DNA from: Bradyrhizobium nivariense
GTDB taxonomy: Bacteria > Pseudomonadota > Alphaproteobacteria > Rhizobiales > Xanthobacteraceae
NCBI RefSeq assembly: GCF_029846715.1
Contig: NZ_JARVWW010000030.1
Coordinates: 30,139-94,138, forward strand
Reading direction: 5' to 3'
Length of the DNA stretch: 64,000 nucleotides
The notes under the pieces are model-generated. The model did not search any database, was not told the DNA's origin, and was given only the letters and a program-made list of their open reading frames with translations. Of the stretch, positions 7,889 through 16,860 are shown piece after piece; within the stretch, counting starts at the first letter, position 1, and each line of letters opens with the position of its first letter. The translations under genes were made by a program, and so were the position numbers.

Positions 7889-8730
7889 TTTGCGGTCCTC
7901 TCGGCGCCCAGAATGCGCGCGCCAATATTAAGGGCAAGAACGGTCAGGGTGATGAGCAGCGCCCCGCTCCAGGCCAGCTGCTTCCAGTAGGCATAGGGGC
8001 TCTGCACGAAGTTGTTGATGGTGACCGGCAAATTCGCCATCGTCTTGTTCAGGCCGAGGCTGAAGAACTGGTTCGACAGCGCGGTGAACAGCAGCGGCGC
8101 GGTTTCACCGGCGACGCGGGCGGTGGCGAGCAGCACGCCGGTGATGAGGCCCGAACGGGCAGAACGATAAGCGATCCGCTTGATCACCAGCGAACGCGGC
8201 AGGCCGAGCGCCGAGGCCGCCTCACGCAGCGCGTTCGGCACCAAGAGCAGCATGTCCTCGGTCGTGCGCAGCACCACCGGGATCACAATGACCGCGAGCG
8301 CGAGGCTGCCGGCGATCGCGGAGAAGCCGCGCATCGGCACCACCACCGCGCCGTAGATGAACAGGCCGATGATGATCGAGGGCGCCGAGAGCAGGATGTC
8401 GTTAATGAAGCGGATCACCGAGGTCAGCTTGTCGTTGCGGCCGTATTCGGCGAGATAGGTGCCGGCGAACATGCCGAGCGGCGCGCCGATGCCGACGCCG
8501 ATCACGGTCATGATCAGCGAGCCGACGATGGCGTTGAGCAGACCGCCCTCGTTCGATCCGGGTGGCGGCGTGTTCTCGGTGAACAGCTGGACATTGAGTC
8601 CGGCGAGGCCGTTGTAGAGCAGCGTGATCAGGATCAGCGCGAGCCAGGTGACGCCGAAGGCGGTTGCGGCCATGCAGAGCCCGCGGACCACGATGTCCTT
8701 GCGGCGGCGGCGTGAATAGATCGGGTTCAT
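7885..8730 (-). CDS. pstA: Phosphate ABC transporter permease PstA
   Basis: Inner-membrane permease partner of PstC. The 281-residue protein has about six hydrophobic segments. The permease loop contacting PstB is visible as TTEDMLLLVPNALREAASALGLPRSLVI near residues 150-180, with the EAA-type motif. It begins with a short basic tail MNPIYSRRRRKDIV followed by the first membrane helix. Four bases separate it from pstC, and its stop overlaps pstB. Confidence 0.96.
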   Translation of the reverse strand: MNPIYSRRRRKDIVVRGLCMAATAFGVTWLALILITLLYNGLAGLNVQLFTENTPPPGSNEGGLLNAIVGSLIMTVIGVGIGAPLGMFAGTYLAEYGRNDKLTSVIRFINDILLSAPSIIIGLFIYGAVVVPMRGFSAIAGSLALAVIVIPVVLRTTEDMLLLVPNALREAASALGLPRSLVIKRIAYRSARSGLITGVLLATARVAGETAPLLFTALSNQFFSLGLNKTMANLPVTINNFVQSPYAYWKQLAWSGALLITLTVLALNIGARILGAERTAK

Positions 8731-8734
8731 GGCG

Positions 8735-9733
8735 TTAGTTCCCCGCCTTCTTTTCCAGCCGCATCAGCATCAGCCGCGCCGCTGCGAGCACGAAGAACGT
8801 CAGCACGAACAGCAGGAGGCCGAGCAGGATCAGGCCGGACTGGTGCAGACCGTCGCTCTCGGCGAACTCGGATGCGATCGCCGCCGAGATCGTGGTGCCC
8901 GGGGCGAAGATCGAGCCCGAGATGCGGAACGAGTTGCCGATGATGAAGGTCACCGCCATGGTCTCGCCGAGCGCGCGGCCCAGCGCCAGCATGACGCCGC
9001 CGATGACACCGACGCGGGTGTAGGGGATCACGACGCTGCGGACGACTTCCCAGGTGGTGCAGCCGACGCCGTAGGCCGCTTCCTTCAGGACCGGAGGCAC
9101 CGTCTTGAACACGTCGACCGAGATCGAGGTGATGAAGGGCAACACCATGATGGCAAGGATCAGCGCGGCATTGAACAGGCTGAGATAGGACGGCGGACCT
9201 GCGAAGATCGCGCCCAGCACGGGGACGCCGTCGAAGATCTTGATCATGAAGGGCTGGAACGTGTTGGCCAGGAACGGGCCGAGCACGAAGAAGCCCCACA
9301 TGCCGTAGATGATCGAGGGGATGCCGGCGAGCAGCTCGATCGCCATGCCGATCGGGCGGCGCAGCCATTGCGGGCACAGCTCGGTGAGGAAGATCGCAAT
9401 GCCGAGACCCACGGGAATGGCGATCAGCATCGCGATGAAGGAGGTGACGAGCGTGCCGTACATCGGCCCGAGCGCGCCGAGCACCGGCGGATCGGCGGAC
9501 GGCGCCCAGCGCTGCGTCCACAGGAAGGAGAGGCCGTATTCCTTCATCGCCGGAAAGGCGCCGACGATCAGCGAAATGATGATGCCGCCGAGGATCAGAA
9601 GCACCGAGATCGCGGAGAGCCGCGTGATCCAGTAGAAGGTGACGTCGCCGAGTTTGAACGCGCTCAAGGCCTTGGCGCGATCATACGGTCCGGCGTCGTC
9701 GATTACATCGCTCTGAACGGCCATCTCTGCCAC
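8735..9733 (-). CDS. pstC: Phosphate ABC transporter permease PstC
   Basis: Membrane permease of the phosphate importer. The 332-residue product has an N-terminal cytoplasmic stretch (MAEMAVQSDVIDDAGPYDRA), then six predicted helices. The permease motif KTVPPVLKEAAYGVGCTTWEVVRSVVIP around residues 205-235 contains the EAA loop. The WAPSADPPVLGALGPMYGTL segment is the usual periplasmic loop. It is downstream of pstS after a 160-base spacer with a stem-loop, and directly precedes pstA. Confidence 0.95.
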   Translation of the reverse strand: MAEMAVQSDVIDDAGPYDRAKALSAFKLGDVTFYWITRLSAISVLLILGGIIISLIVGAFPAMKEYGLSFLWTQRWAPSADPPVLGALGPMYGTLVTSFIAMLIAIPVGLGIAIFLTELCPQWLRRPIGMAIELLAGIPSIIYGMWGFFVLGPFLANTFQPFMIKIFDGVPVLGAIFAGPPSYLSLFNAALILAIMVLPFITSISVDVFKTVPPVLKEAAYGVGCTTWEVVRSVVIPYTRVGVIGGVMLALGRALGETMAVTFIIGNSFRISGSIFAPGTTISAAIASEFAESDGLHQSGLILLGLLLFVLTFFVLAAARLMLMRLEKKAGN

Positions 9734-9816
9734 GCCGATCCCCTGTACCCGTTTAATGTATGCTTGTCGCAGGTCTTATTTTCTAGATCTTGTGATTGGT
9801 CTTGTTGTTGGTCTTG

Positions 9817-9850
9817 CGCCCCGGATGCGGCGCGATGCCGATCCGGGGCG
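9817..9850 (-). terminator. Stem-loop in the pstS-pstC spacer (partial terminator or mRNA stabiliser)
   Basis: A perfect 10-bp GC stem (CGCCCCGGAT with ATCCGGGGCG) with a 14-base loop lies 43 bases after the pstS stop in transcription direction. No T-run follows. In pst operons such a hairpin commonly protects the upstream pstS message or lowers read-through, giving more binding protein than permease. A smaller GC stem (CCCGG/CCGGG) lies nearer the pstS stop at about 9865-9882. Confidence 0.5.
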
Positions 9851-9893
9851 GACGTCTTTTGAGAGCCCGGCGCGGTGCCCGGGACAACAGCGC

Positions 9894-10907
9894 TTAGCTC
9901 TTGATCTCGGCAGCCCAGGTCTTCTCGACCAGGGTCACGACGCCCTCGGGCATCGGGATGTAGTCGAGCTCTTCAGCCGCCTTGCCGCCGTTCTTGAAGG
10001 CCCAGCGGAAGAACTTGATGGCTTCCTGCGAGGCCGCCTTGTCGGTGGCGTCCTTGTGCATGAGGATGAAGGTCGCCGCCGTGATCGGCCAGGACTTCTC
10101 GCCGGGCTGGTCGGTCAGGATGACGTAGTAGCCGGGCGCCTTGGCCCAGTCGGCGTTGGAGGCGGCCGCCTGGAAGGCTTCGACGGTGGGCTGCACCGGC
10201 TTGCCGGCCTTGTTGACGAGACCGGTGTAGGTCAGCTTGTTCTGCTTGGCATAGGCGTACTCGACGTAACCGATCGAGTTCTTGGTCTGGCTGATGTTGC
10301 CCGACACGCCTTCGTTGCCCTTGGCGCCGACGCCGACCGGCCATTCGACCGCGGTGCCCTCGCCGACCTTGCTCTTCCAGTCAGCGCTGGCCTTGGCGAG
10401 GTAGTTGGTGAAGTTGAAGGTGGTGCCCGAACCGTCCGAACGGCGGACCACGGTGATCGCCTCCGACGGCAGCTTCACGTTCGGGTTGAGCTTCTTGATC
10501 GCGGCGTCGTCCCACTTGGTGATCTTGCCGAGATAGATGCTGGCGAGGGTTTCGCCGTCGAACACCATCTCACCGGGCTTCACGCCCTCGATGTTGACGA
10601 CGGGAACGATGGCGCCCATCACCATCGGCCACTGGACGAGGCCGTCCTTCTCGAGCTGCTCGGCCTTGAGCGGCGCGTCGCTGGCGCCGAAGGTCACGGT
10701 CTTGGCCTGGATCTGCTTGATGCCGCCGCCGGAACCGATCGACTGGTAGTTCAGACCGTTGCCGGTCTCCTTCTTGTAGGCGTCAGCCCATTTGGAATAG
10801 ATCGGGAACGGGAACGTCGCACCGGCGCCGGTGATGTCGGCAGCAAAGGCTGCCGTCGTCGATGCGGCGACCAAGCCAGCAGCGACGATCGTTTTGAGGA
10901 AATTCAT
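9894..10907 (-). CDS. pstS: Periplasmic phosphate-binding protein PstS
   Basis: Binds phosphate in the periplasm and delivers it to PstCAB. The ATG at 10907 is preferred because GGAG lies 6-7 bases before it; another ATG four codons upstream is part of that ribosome site. The product has 337 residues with a Sec signal peptide (MNFLKTIVAAGLVAASTTAAFA, cleavage before ADITGAGATFPFP). The phosphate-binding signatures are present: GAGATFPFPIY, the SGGGIKQI helix start, SDAPLK and VRRSDGSGTTFNF. First gene after the Pho box. Confidence 0.97.
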   Translation of the reverse strand: MNFLKTIVAAGLVAASTTAAFAADITGAGATFPFPIYSKWADAYKKETGNGLNYQSIGSGGGIKQIQAKTVTFGASDAPLKAEQLEKDGLVQWPMVMGAIVPVVNIEGVKPGEMVFDGETLASIYLGKITKWDDAAIKKLNPNVKLPSEAITVVRRSDGSGTTFNFTNYLAKASADWKSKVGEGTAVEWPVGVGAKGNEGVSGNISQTKNSIGYVEYAYAKQNKLTYTGLVNKAGKPVQPTVEAFQAAASNADWAKAPGYYVILTDQPGEKSWPITAATFILMHKDATDKAASQEAIKFFRWAFKNGGKAAEELDYIPMPEGVVTLVEKTWAAEIKS

Positions 10908-11006
10908 GCTGGTCTCCATACAGGGGAGCGAAGCGCCATCCGCGCCCGATCGCGCTCCCCGTGCCGCCCCTTTAGGAGCGGACAGCTGAGCTTTTACGAA
11001 GGTTTC

Positions 11007-11024
11007 GTGACAGTCGGATGACAG
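11007..11024 (-). promoter_or_regulatory. Pho box upstream of pstS
   Basis: On the minus strand CTGTCAT and CTGTCAC are separated by four bases (CCGA), matching the PhoB direct-repeat operator. It is 100 bases upstream of the pstS ATG. This is the expected site for phosphate-starvation induction of pstSCAB-phoU-phoB. The site overlaps no coding sequence. Confidence 0.85.
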
Positions 11025-11051
11025 GCTTAAGCGGCTGAAATTGCTGGAAAT

Positions 11052-12350
11052 TTAGCTCAGCGCCGCAGGCCTGCCCTGGGGAAAACACGCGGTGAAAGCG
11101 GCGCCCTGTTTGGGCACGCTTTCGATCAAAAGCCGGCCGCGATGGCGGTTAAGAATATGTTTCACCAGCGATAATCCGAGGCCGGTGCCGCCCTGCGAGC
11201 GGCTGTCGCCGACATCGACCCGGTAGAAACGCTCGGTCAGCCGCGGCAAATGCTCCGGCGCGATGCCGGGGCCGAAATCCCGCACCATGACCCGGATTTC
11301 CTGAGTTCCATCAATGGCAGGACCCGATGTCATCGACACGATGACGCGTCCACCCGAGGCGCCGTATTTGAGCGCGTTCTCGATCAAATTCTCGAACAGT
11401 CGAAGCAGCTCCTCGCGGTCGCCCGCGATCATCACCGGCGCCTCCGGCAGATGGGTCTCGACCTCGACCTGGCGTTCCCGCGCCAGCGGCTCGAGCCCGT
11501 CGGCGACCTGGAAGATGATCGGCAAAAGGTCGACCAGAGTGTCGGGCCGCACATGGGCCGACAGTTCTACCCGCGACAGCGACAGCAGATCGTCGATCAG
11601 GCGCGCCATGCGGGTGGCCTGGTTGTGCATGATGCCGAGAAAGCGCTCGCGCGCCTTGGGATCGTCCTTGGCCTGGCCCTGGAGCGTGTCGATGAAGCCG
11701 GACAGCGCGGCCAGCGGCGTGCGCAATTCGTGGCTGGCATTGGCGACGAAATCGGCGCGCATTTCCTCGACCCGGCGCAGCGGCGTCTGGTCGTGGAAGG
11801 TCATCAGCATGCATTTGTCGGCGCCGCCGAAGGTGGTCGGCACCGGCACCGGCGTGATGGTCAGCTCCATCCAGCGATCGACCGGGACATGGTCGAGATA
11901 GGTCGCGCGCCGCGGCTCGGTGGTCGCGATCGACTCGCGTAGCGCGGTGATGATCTCCGGCGAGCGCAGCGCGAACTGGGCGAGCTCGTTCCTGCGCAGC
12001 GCCGGCGCGAGCTGGGCGGCCGCGGCGTTGAGATGGATGACGCGGCCGGCGCGGTCGAGCAGCACCGCAGGATCGGGCATGCCGGCGACGACCGCGGCCA
12101 CCGCCGCGCTCTCGACCGGGTTGACGCGGCCGGTGTCTTCGCGCGAGGCGGCGGTATCGTGCAGGCGCCACGGGATCAGCGCTGCGGCCGCGATGCAGAG
12201 GAACACCGCAATCGCATGCAGCGCCGACAATTCGCCGAGCGAGACCACCACCGACAGCGCGAGCGCCGCGGCGATCAGGATGACGGTCGAGTGCCGCAGC
12301 CGGTCGGACCAGGGCTGGGAGGAGGGAGAAGATGGGGCGTCGATCGCCAT
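11052..12350 (-). CDS. phoR: Phosphate regulon sensor histidine kinase PhoR
   Basis: Membrane kinase that phosphorylates PhoB. From the ATG at 12350 (MAIDAPSSPSSQPWSDRL) the protein has 432 residues: two N-terminal membrane helices (about residues 20-65) and a PAS region (about 95-200). Then come the dimerisation/phospho-acceptor helix with His in VANASHELRTPLAALSG and the ATPase domain with N box LFENLIENALKYG, DFGPGIAPEHLP and GGTGLGLSLVKHIL. There is no large periplasmic domain, as in other PhoR. The frame also opens further upstream to 12416, but through a tandem repeat. It precedes pstS by 144 bases with the Pho box between, so it may be transcribed separately. Confidence 0.93.
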   Translation of the reverse strand: MAIDAPSSPSSQPWSDRLRHSTVILIAAALALSVVVSLGELSALHAIAVFLCIAAAALIPWRLHDTAASREDTGRVNPVESAAVAAVVAGMPDPAVLLDRAGRVIHLNAAAAQLAPALRRNELAQFALRSPEIITALRESIATTEPRRATYLDHVPVDRWMELTITPVPVPTTFGGADKCMLMTFHDQTPLRRVEEMRADFVANASHELRTPLAALSGFIDTLQGQAKDDPKARERFLGIMHNQATRMARLIDDLLSLSRVELSAHVRPDTLVDLLPIIFQVADGLEPLARERQVEVETHLPEAPVMIAGDREELLRLFENLIENALKYGASGGRVIVSMTSGPAIDGTQEIRVMVRDFGPGIAPEHLPRLTERFYRVDVGDSRSQGGTGLGLSLVKHILNRHRGRLLIESVPKQGAAFTACFPQGRPAALS

Positions 12351-12380
12351 CGGGGCGGGCTTCTCCTGGGGGACTCTTAG

Positions 12381-12438
12381 ACGCAAGACTTGCGGACTCA
12401 AGACTTGCGGACTCAAGACTTGAGACTCAAGACTTGCG
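12381..12438. repeat. 15-bp tandem array with GACTC sites upstream of phoR
   Basis: Four head-to-tail copies of about GACTCAAGACTTGCG (third copy one base shorter, first copy starting ACGC) lie between the phoR start and the stop of the upstream membrane-protein gene. The copies contain GACTC at 12395, 12410 and 12424, and another GACTC lies at 12372. This gives four CcrM-type GANTC sites in under 60 bases. If translated from 12416 it would read SPQVLSPQVLRLRV, so copy-number change could also alter the PhoR N-terminus. Confidence 0.75.
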
Positions 12439-12442
12439 CCGG

Positions 12443-13498
12443 TCAGGCGCCGCTGTCGCTGCGCTCTCTCACATAGGCGGCTTCATGCGCCGGGCCGGGG
12501 TCGAGCTTGAGCGCGGCCTGCTGCAAGCGTTTCGATCGTGCGCCGATTATAACTTCGCGAAACGTCAGCAAGATTACAGATATGACGAAGGGGGACAGAT
12601 AATAGAGGACGCGGAACAGCAGCATCCCGCCCAGCAGTTCCTCGCGGTCCATCTGCCAGAGGCCGACCAGCATGGCGGCGTCGAACACGCCAAGCCCCCC
12701 GGGCGAATGGCTGGCAAAGCCGAGCAGGGTAGCCGAGACGAAGATCACCGCGACCACCACGAAGCCGAGATTGGGCTCGTCCGGAACCAGCACGTACATC
12801 GCGAGCGCGCAGAAGCCGAGATCGATGATGCCGATCGCGATCTGGAGCAGCGTCAGCGGGCCGCCCGGCAGCATCACGGTCCAGGGCCCGCGGCCGACCA
12901 TCCGCGGCTGGGTCCAGACCCAGACCACATAGGCAACCAGCCCGACGATGATCATCATCGCCAGCGTCCGGTTCAGCCAGGGCGGAAGCATGTCGATCGA
13001 GGCAGCGGCCTCCGGATGATAGGAGATGCCGAGGCCCAGCACGGCGGCATTGCCGAGCCAGAAGGTCAGGCCGGCGAGGAAACAGATTTTTGCGACGTCG
13101 ATCGCGTTCAGGCCGTAGGCCGAATAGATGCGGTAGCGCACCGCACCGCCGGTGAACACGCTGGCGCCGACGTTGTGGCCGATCGAATAGCTGGTGAAGG
13201 CCGCGAGCGCGTTGACGCGATAGGGCACGTGGGCGTGGCCGATCGCGCGCACGGCGAACAGGTCGTAGAAGGTCAGCGTGAAATAGCCCGCGGCGACGAA
13301 CAGCGCCGCCATCGCAATCTGGCTCGGCTCGGTGCTCTTGATCGCTTCGAGGACCTCATTGACATCGATGCCGCGCAGCATGTGGTAGAGCACATAGCAA
13401 GCGATGCCGATGACCGCGACGCTGATCACAACTCCAAGCTTATGCAGGATTTGCTTCTGGCGCAGAAACGACATCGCTCTGCGTATGGCTTCCAGCAT
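12443..13498 (-). CDS. UPF0104/MprF-flippase-like integral membrane protein
   Basis: A 351-residue membrane protein with about eight hydrophobic segments. It belongs to the family related to the N-terminal flippase half of MprF (lysylphosphatidylglycerol synthase TM region). Typical features are TSYSIGHNVGASVFTGGAVRYRIYSAYGL around residues 95-125, the GLTFWLGNAAVLGLG segment and FASHSPGGLGVFDAAM near 270. There is no C-terminal aminoacyl-transferase domain, so lysine transfer is not expected. A role in lipid translocation is inference. It is transcribed toward phoR with a 92-base spacer containing the tandem array. Confidence 0.8.
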   Translation of the reverse strand: MLEAIRRAMSFLRQKQILHKLGVVISVAVIGIACYVLYHMLRGIDVNEVLEAIKSTEPSQIAMAALFVAAGYFTLTFYDLFAVRAIGHAHVPYRVNALAAFTSYSIGHNVGASVFTGGAVRYRIYSAYGLNAIDVAKICFLAGLTFWLGNAAVLGLGISYHPEAAASIDMLPPWLNRTLAMMIIVGLVAYVVWVWTQPRMVGRGPWTVMLPGGPLTLLQIAIGIIDLGFCALAMYVLVPDEPNLGFVVVAVIFVSATLLGFASHSPGGLGVFDAAMLVGLWQMDREELLGGMLLFRVLYYLSPFVISVILLTFREVIIGARSKRLQQAALKLDPGPAHEAAYVRERSDSGA

Positions 13499-13906
13499 CT
13501 AAACCTCGAACAATGCTTCAGCGGCCAGGGTGGCCGGCGAACAGGCGGACGACACGCAGACACCCAACCAACCCTCGCTGTCGGCCCCGGCATCGCGCAT
13601 GCCCGCTATCCCTCCACTAGCGCGTTTCCGCGCGGAGTGGAATTCGGCAATTCGAACAAAAGCTCGTGCCTTCAATATTTTAGGCAGGGTTGCGGGCTCC
13701 TGATGCACGGTTTGGCGCTTTCGGCGGCAAGACTGACGCGAATCTCCATGGCAATCCTGCGCAGTCGCCATGAAGTTTTGATGATTTCGACCGCGCAATG
13801 TTCCGTCACGGCTTAAGCTGACGTCAATCTATGGGCCGCACCCGCCTGTTGAAAGAGGGGTGACCGGAGCGCTTCCTGACTCCCGCGGTCAGGGTGCACG
13901 GCAACA
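13499..13906. other. Gene-free spacer
   Basis: About 400 bases between the UPF0104 gene and the small membrane protein gene. A minus-strand frame of about 99 codons abuts the start of the UPF0104 gene, but its product is rich in Arg/Ala/Ser with no recognisable fold or ribosome site. I regard it as non-coding. A GACTCCCGCGGTCA-type partial palindrome lies near 13877-13894. No convincing promoter was identified. Confidence 0.5.
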
Positions 13907-14215
13907 TCACAGAGCAGCAGGCGGCGCGGTGCGCGAGACCACCCGGTCGCGCAGCCAGGCGCCGATGGTGCAGCCGACGAGGTAGCAGGCGAACATGATT
14001 AGGGCGAGGTCGAGCCAGTAGCCGAAGCGGCCGGGGACCACATGCGCCAACGAGGCCCCGACCAGGGCGGCAGCAAGCACGGCGAGCCAGCGCGCAGTCA
14101 CTTTCGAGGTGCCGTTGCCGCGCTGGACCACCGAGATCCAGCCCATGCAAAAACCGAGCAGCAGCGAGCCGATCAGCCAACCCAGATGGAACGAGACGAG
14201 ATAGGGCATCGTCAC
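13907..14215 (-). CDS. Small three-helix membrane protein, unknown function
   Basis: A 102-residue hydrophobic protein, MTMPYLVSFHLGWLIGSLLLG onward, with three or four membrane segments (about 8-30, 42-60, 68-88) and a short C-terminal tail RDRVVSRTAPPAAL. The ATG overlaps the stop of the OmpA-family gene (ATGA at 14212-14215), which strongly supports it being real and co-translated. I do not recognise a named family. The coupling suggests a role beside the envelope protein encoded upstream. Confidence 0.75.
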   Translation of the reverse strand: MTMPYLVSFHLGWLIGSLLLGFCMGWISVVQRGNGTSKVTARWLAVLAAALVGASLAHVVPGRFGYWLDLALIMFACYLVGCTIGAWLRDRVVSRTAPPAAL

Positions 14216-15606
14216 CTCACCAGAAATTCGATGCGGCGGTTCTGCGCCTTGGCGTCTTCGGTGTCATTGCCGGCGACGGGCTGCGTGCTGCCGTAGCCGA
14301 CCGCAGTGAAGCGGCTGGCGGGCAGGCCGGCCTTGACCAGATAGTCGATCACCGCCTGCGCGCGCTTCTCAGAGAGCGCCTGGTTGAAGGAATCCTCGCC
14401 GTCGGCATCGGTATGCCCGGCAACGTCGATATTGGTGGTGGGGCATCGCAGTGCCGTCTCGATCAGATGATCGAGAATGCCGGCCGAATCCGGATCGATG
14501 TCGGCGCGCTTCGCCCCGAAGCGGATCTTGGCCTTGGCCAGCAGCTCCGAGAACAATTGCTGGCACACGGTGCCGTCGACCGGGCCGGCCGCGGGTTTCA
14601 CCGTGATTTCCGGCTTGTACTGCCAGTTTTTCGGGAAATCCTTACCGAGGCCTGCGCGGATGTCGTTGGCGGCACCTTCATAGAGTGCATCGCCCGACAG
14701 CTTCACCTCGCGGTCCGACACGACGAGCGTGCCGGTCGACAGTCGCGACAGCGCGCCGAGCGCTGCGACCACGGCGGGGTTGAAGGAGCCGGGCGCGCCG
14801 ACGCTGGCCTTGAGATTGTCGACGACCTTTTCGTTGAATAATTTCCGCGATGCGCTGGTGACGATCGCCGCGTGCGCGTTGTTGTCGGGCACGTACCCGG
14901 TCAGCGTCACCGTCGCGGCCACCGGATCCTTGTAGGCCTGGAAGACGTAGGGCGGCGCCTTGACGTCGTTGGCTGCGATCGAAAAGCCCTCGGGCAGGTT
15001 CTTGAGCGCCGCCGCGACCGCTTCGCGGCCGCCGAGGTCGCGCGCCATGCCCGACAGATTGACCTTGGTGTCTGTTATCGTGATCTTGCCGTCCTTGAGC
15101 TTGCCGATCTGGTCGAGCAGCAGCATCGCAGCCGCCTCGAACCGCGGAGGCGCGCCGCGCGCCAGCCCCATCTGATCGGCCACCTCGGTGCCGCCGACCT
15201 CCTTGCGGGCCGCCTCGGTCAGGCGGCCCTTCATCGCCGGCAGGGGCGCGGAGCCTGACAGCGTCACCCGCACCACGTCGCGTTCGGCGTTCCAGACAAA
15301 GGGTTTTGCCTCGGGAACGAGGCGGGTCCGGTCGTCGACCAGGCGCACGCCGGGGACGGTCTCGACCGCCACAACAGCGTCGCGCCGACCCTCCTCGGAA
15401 AACGCGTCCGCGGCCAGGCTGACGTCGCGGCCGTCCACCGCGATCCGGGTCTTGTCCAGAACGGTGTCCTTGAGGGCGGCCGAACTCCGGGCGGAAAGGT
15501 CCGCCTCGACCGGCAAAGTATTATTCCAGGCCGCAAATCCCCACATGACGGCCAGGGGGATCAGCCCCGGCCACCATTTGCTGGCCCACCTGAAAAGCTT
15601 TTGCAT
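14212..15606 (-). CDS. OmpA-family protein with BON-like repeats
   Basis: Envelope protein of 464 residues from the ATG at 15606. A single N-terminal membrane helix (about 10-28, WWPGLIPLAVMWGFAAWN) is followed by several BON-like alpha-beta repeats in residues 35-320 (VTLSGSAPLPAMKGRLTEAA, VTLTGYVPDNNAHAAIV are typical). The C-terminal OmpA peptidoglycan-binding domain starts near 345, with the diagnostic NIDVAGHTDADGEDSFNQALSEKRAQAVIDYL motif. The architecture resembles mycobacterial OmpATb/ArfA. It likely anchors the inner membrane to peptidoglycan. Divergent from the deacetylase gene. Confidence 0.85.
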   Translation of the reverse strand: MQKLFRWASKWWPGLIPLAVMWGFAAWNNTLPVEADLSARSSAALKDTVLDKTRIAVDGRDVSLAADAFSEEGRRDAVVAVETVPGVRLVDDRTRLVPEAKPFVWNAERDVVRVTLSGSAPLPAMKGRLTEAARKEVGGTEVADQMGLARGAPPRFEAAAMLLLDQIGKLKDGKITITDTKVNLSGMARDLGGREAVAAALKNLPEGFSIAANDVKAPPYVFQAYKDPVAATVTLTGYVPDNNAHAAIVTSASRKLFNEKVVDNLKASVGAPGSFNPAVVAALGALSRLSTGTLVVSDREVKLSGDALYEGAANDIRAGLGKDFPKNWQYKPEITVKPAAGPVDGTVCQQLFSELLAKAKIRFGAKRADIDPDSAGILDHLIETALRCPTTNIDVAGHTDADGEDSFNQALSEKRAQAVIDYLVKAGLPASRFTAVGYGSTQPVAGNDTEDAKAQNRRIEFLVR

Positions 15607-15770
15607 TCGACGACCCGAACTCTGGAACCGGAGACAAAACAAACCCTTGGCGGGCTGTCAAACCGGAAATGACGCCCTTCCGAGGGCCATGCGTCGACAA
15701 TTGAAATAACTTTTTCTTCAAGGGTTCTTCCGTAAGTTGCAGGCGGAATGCCAAAGTCCGCCAGCGGGTC

Positions 15771-16829
15771 ATGAAACAACTCCGTAACAACGTCATCCGC
15801 GCCGGGCTGGGAGCACTCTATTTCAGCGGGGCGCACCACCTGTTGCGCCCGCTTTTGTCGGGCGTCGGCGCCATTTTCATGCTGCACCACGTGCGGCCGG
15901 CCCGCGACGCCGCGTTCCAGCCGAACAGGCATCTCGAAGTCACCCCCGAATTCCTGCGCGCCACCCTGAGCCATCTGCGCTCGCGCGAGATCGACATCGT
16001 CAGCATGGACGAGCTGCATGAGCGGCTGGTGCGGGGCCGGTTCGATCGCCGCTTCGCCGCCTTCACCCTCGACGACGGCTATCGCGACAATCTCGACTTT
16101 GCGCTGCCGGTTCTGCGCGAATTTGACGCGCCTCTGGCGGTCTATGTCGCCAGCGATTTCGCCGACGGCACGGGGCGGCTGTGGTGGGCGGCGCTGGAGG
16201 CCGTGATCGCCAGGGCCGAGCAGATCGAGGTAACAATCGGCAATGCCGCGCTGCGGCTCGATGCGACGACGCCAGCCGCCAAGCAGGCGGCATTCGACCG
16301 GCTGCACGACTGGTTGCGCGCCCTGCCGGGCGAGCACGATCTCAAGCGCGAGATCGAGGCGCTCTGCACGAAGTACGGCGTCGACATCGCCGCGCTGTGC
16401 CGCAGCCTCTGCCTGTCCTGGGACGAGGTGAAGACATTTGCCGCCGATCCCCTGGTCACGATCGGCGCCCACACCATCAGCCATTGCAATCTCGCCAAGC
16501 AAAGCGAAGAGATCGCCACGCAGGAGATGGCCGTGAGCCGCGCGCGGATCGAGCAGGCGCTCGGCCGCAATGTCCAGCATCTTGCCTACCCCTATGGCGA
16601 CCGCGAGGCCGCGGGCGAGCGTGAGTTTGCGCTCGCTGCATCCGCCGGCTTCAAGACCGCGGTGACAACGCGGCCCGGCATGCTGTTCGCCGAAAACGCC
16701 GGCCACATGACCGCGCTGCCACGCGTCTCGCTCAACGGCAATTACCAGGACACGCGGATTCTGCCGGTGCTGACCTCGGGCGCCGCGACCGCGATGTGGA
16801 ATGGCTTCCGCAGGATTGCGGCGGCTTAA
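15771..16829 (+). CDS. Polysaccharide deacetylase family protein (CE4)
   Basis: A 352-residue NodB-homology (carbohydrate esterase 4) protein. The catalytic base and metal-ligand motif appears as FTLDDGYRDN near residue 102 (TxDDG form) and the His motif as IGAHTISHCNLAK near 235 (H-x3-4-H). YPYGDREAAG matches the later loop and the C-terminal segment includes LPRVSLNG. There is no clear cleavable signal; a weak hydrophobic stretch lies near residues 10-35. Substrate unknown; cell-envelope or exopolysaccharide deacetylation is the family role. The ribosome site is weak (GCGGGTC). Divergent from the OmpA-family gene. Confidence 0.85.
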   Translation: MKQLRNNVIRAGLGALYFSGAHHLLRPLLSGVGAIFMLHHVRPARDAAFQPNRHLEVTPEFLRATLSHLRSREIDIVSMDELHERLVRGRFDRRFAAFTLDDGYRDNLDFALPVLREFDAPLAVYVASDFADGTGRLWWAALEAVIARAEQIEVTIGNAALRLDATTPAAKQAAFDRLHDWLRALPGEHDLKREIEALCTKYGVDIAALCRSLCLSWDEVKTFAADPLVTIGAHTISHCNLAKQSEEIATQEMAVSRARIEQALGRNVQHLAYPYGDREAAGEREFALAASAGFKTAVTTRPGMLFAENAGHMTALPRVSLNGNYQDTRILPVLTSGAATAMWNGFRRIAAA

Positions 16830-16860
16830 ATCTCTCCATCTTCGCTGCCCGAACTCAGAC

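Noticed and set aside
8729..9862. Long plus-strand frame antisense to pstC
   Set aside because: Its product is His/Arg/Asp/Glu-rich as expected for the complement of a GC-rich membrane-protein gene; pstC on the other strand is unmistakable.
13499..13798. Minus-strand 99-codon frame next to the UPF0104 gene
   Set aside because: No ribosome site, no recognisable fold, Arg/Ala/Ser composition typical of non-coding GC-rich sequence.
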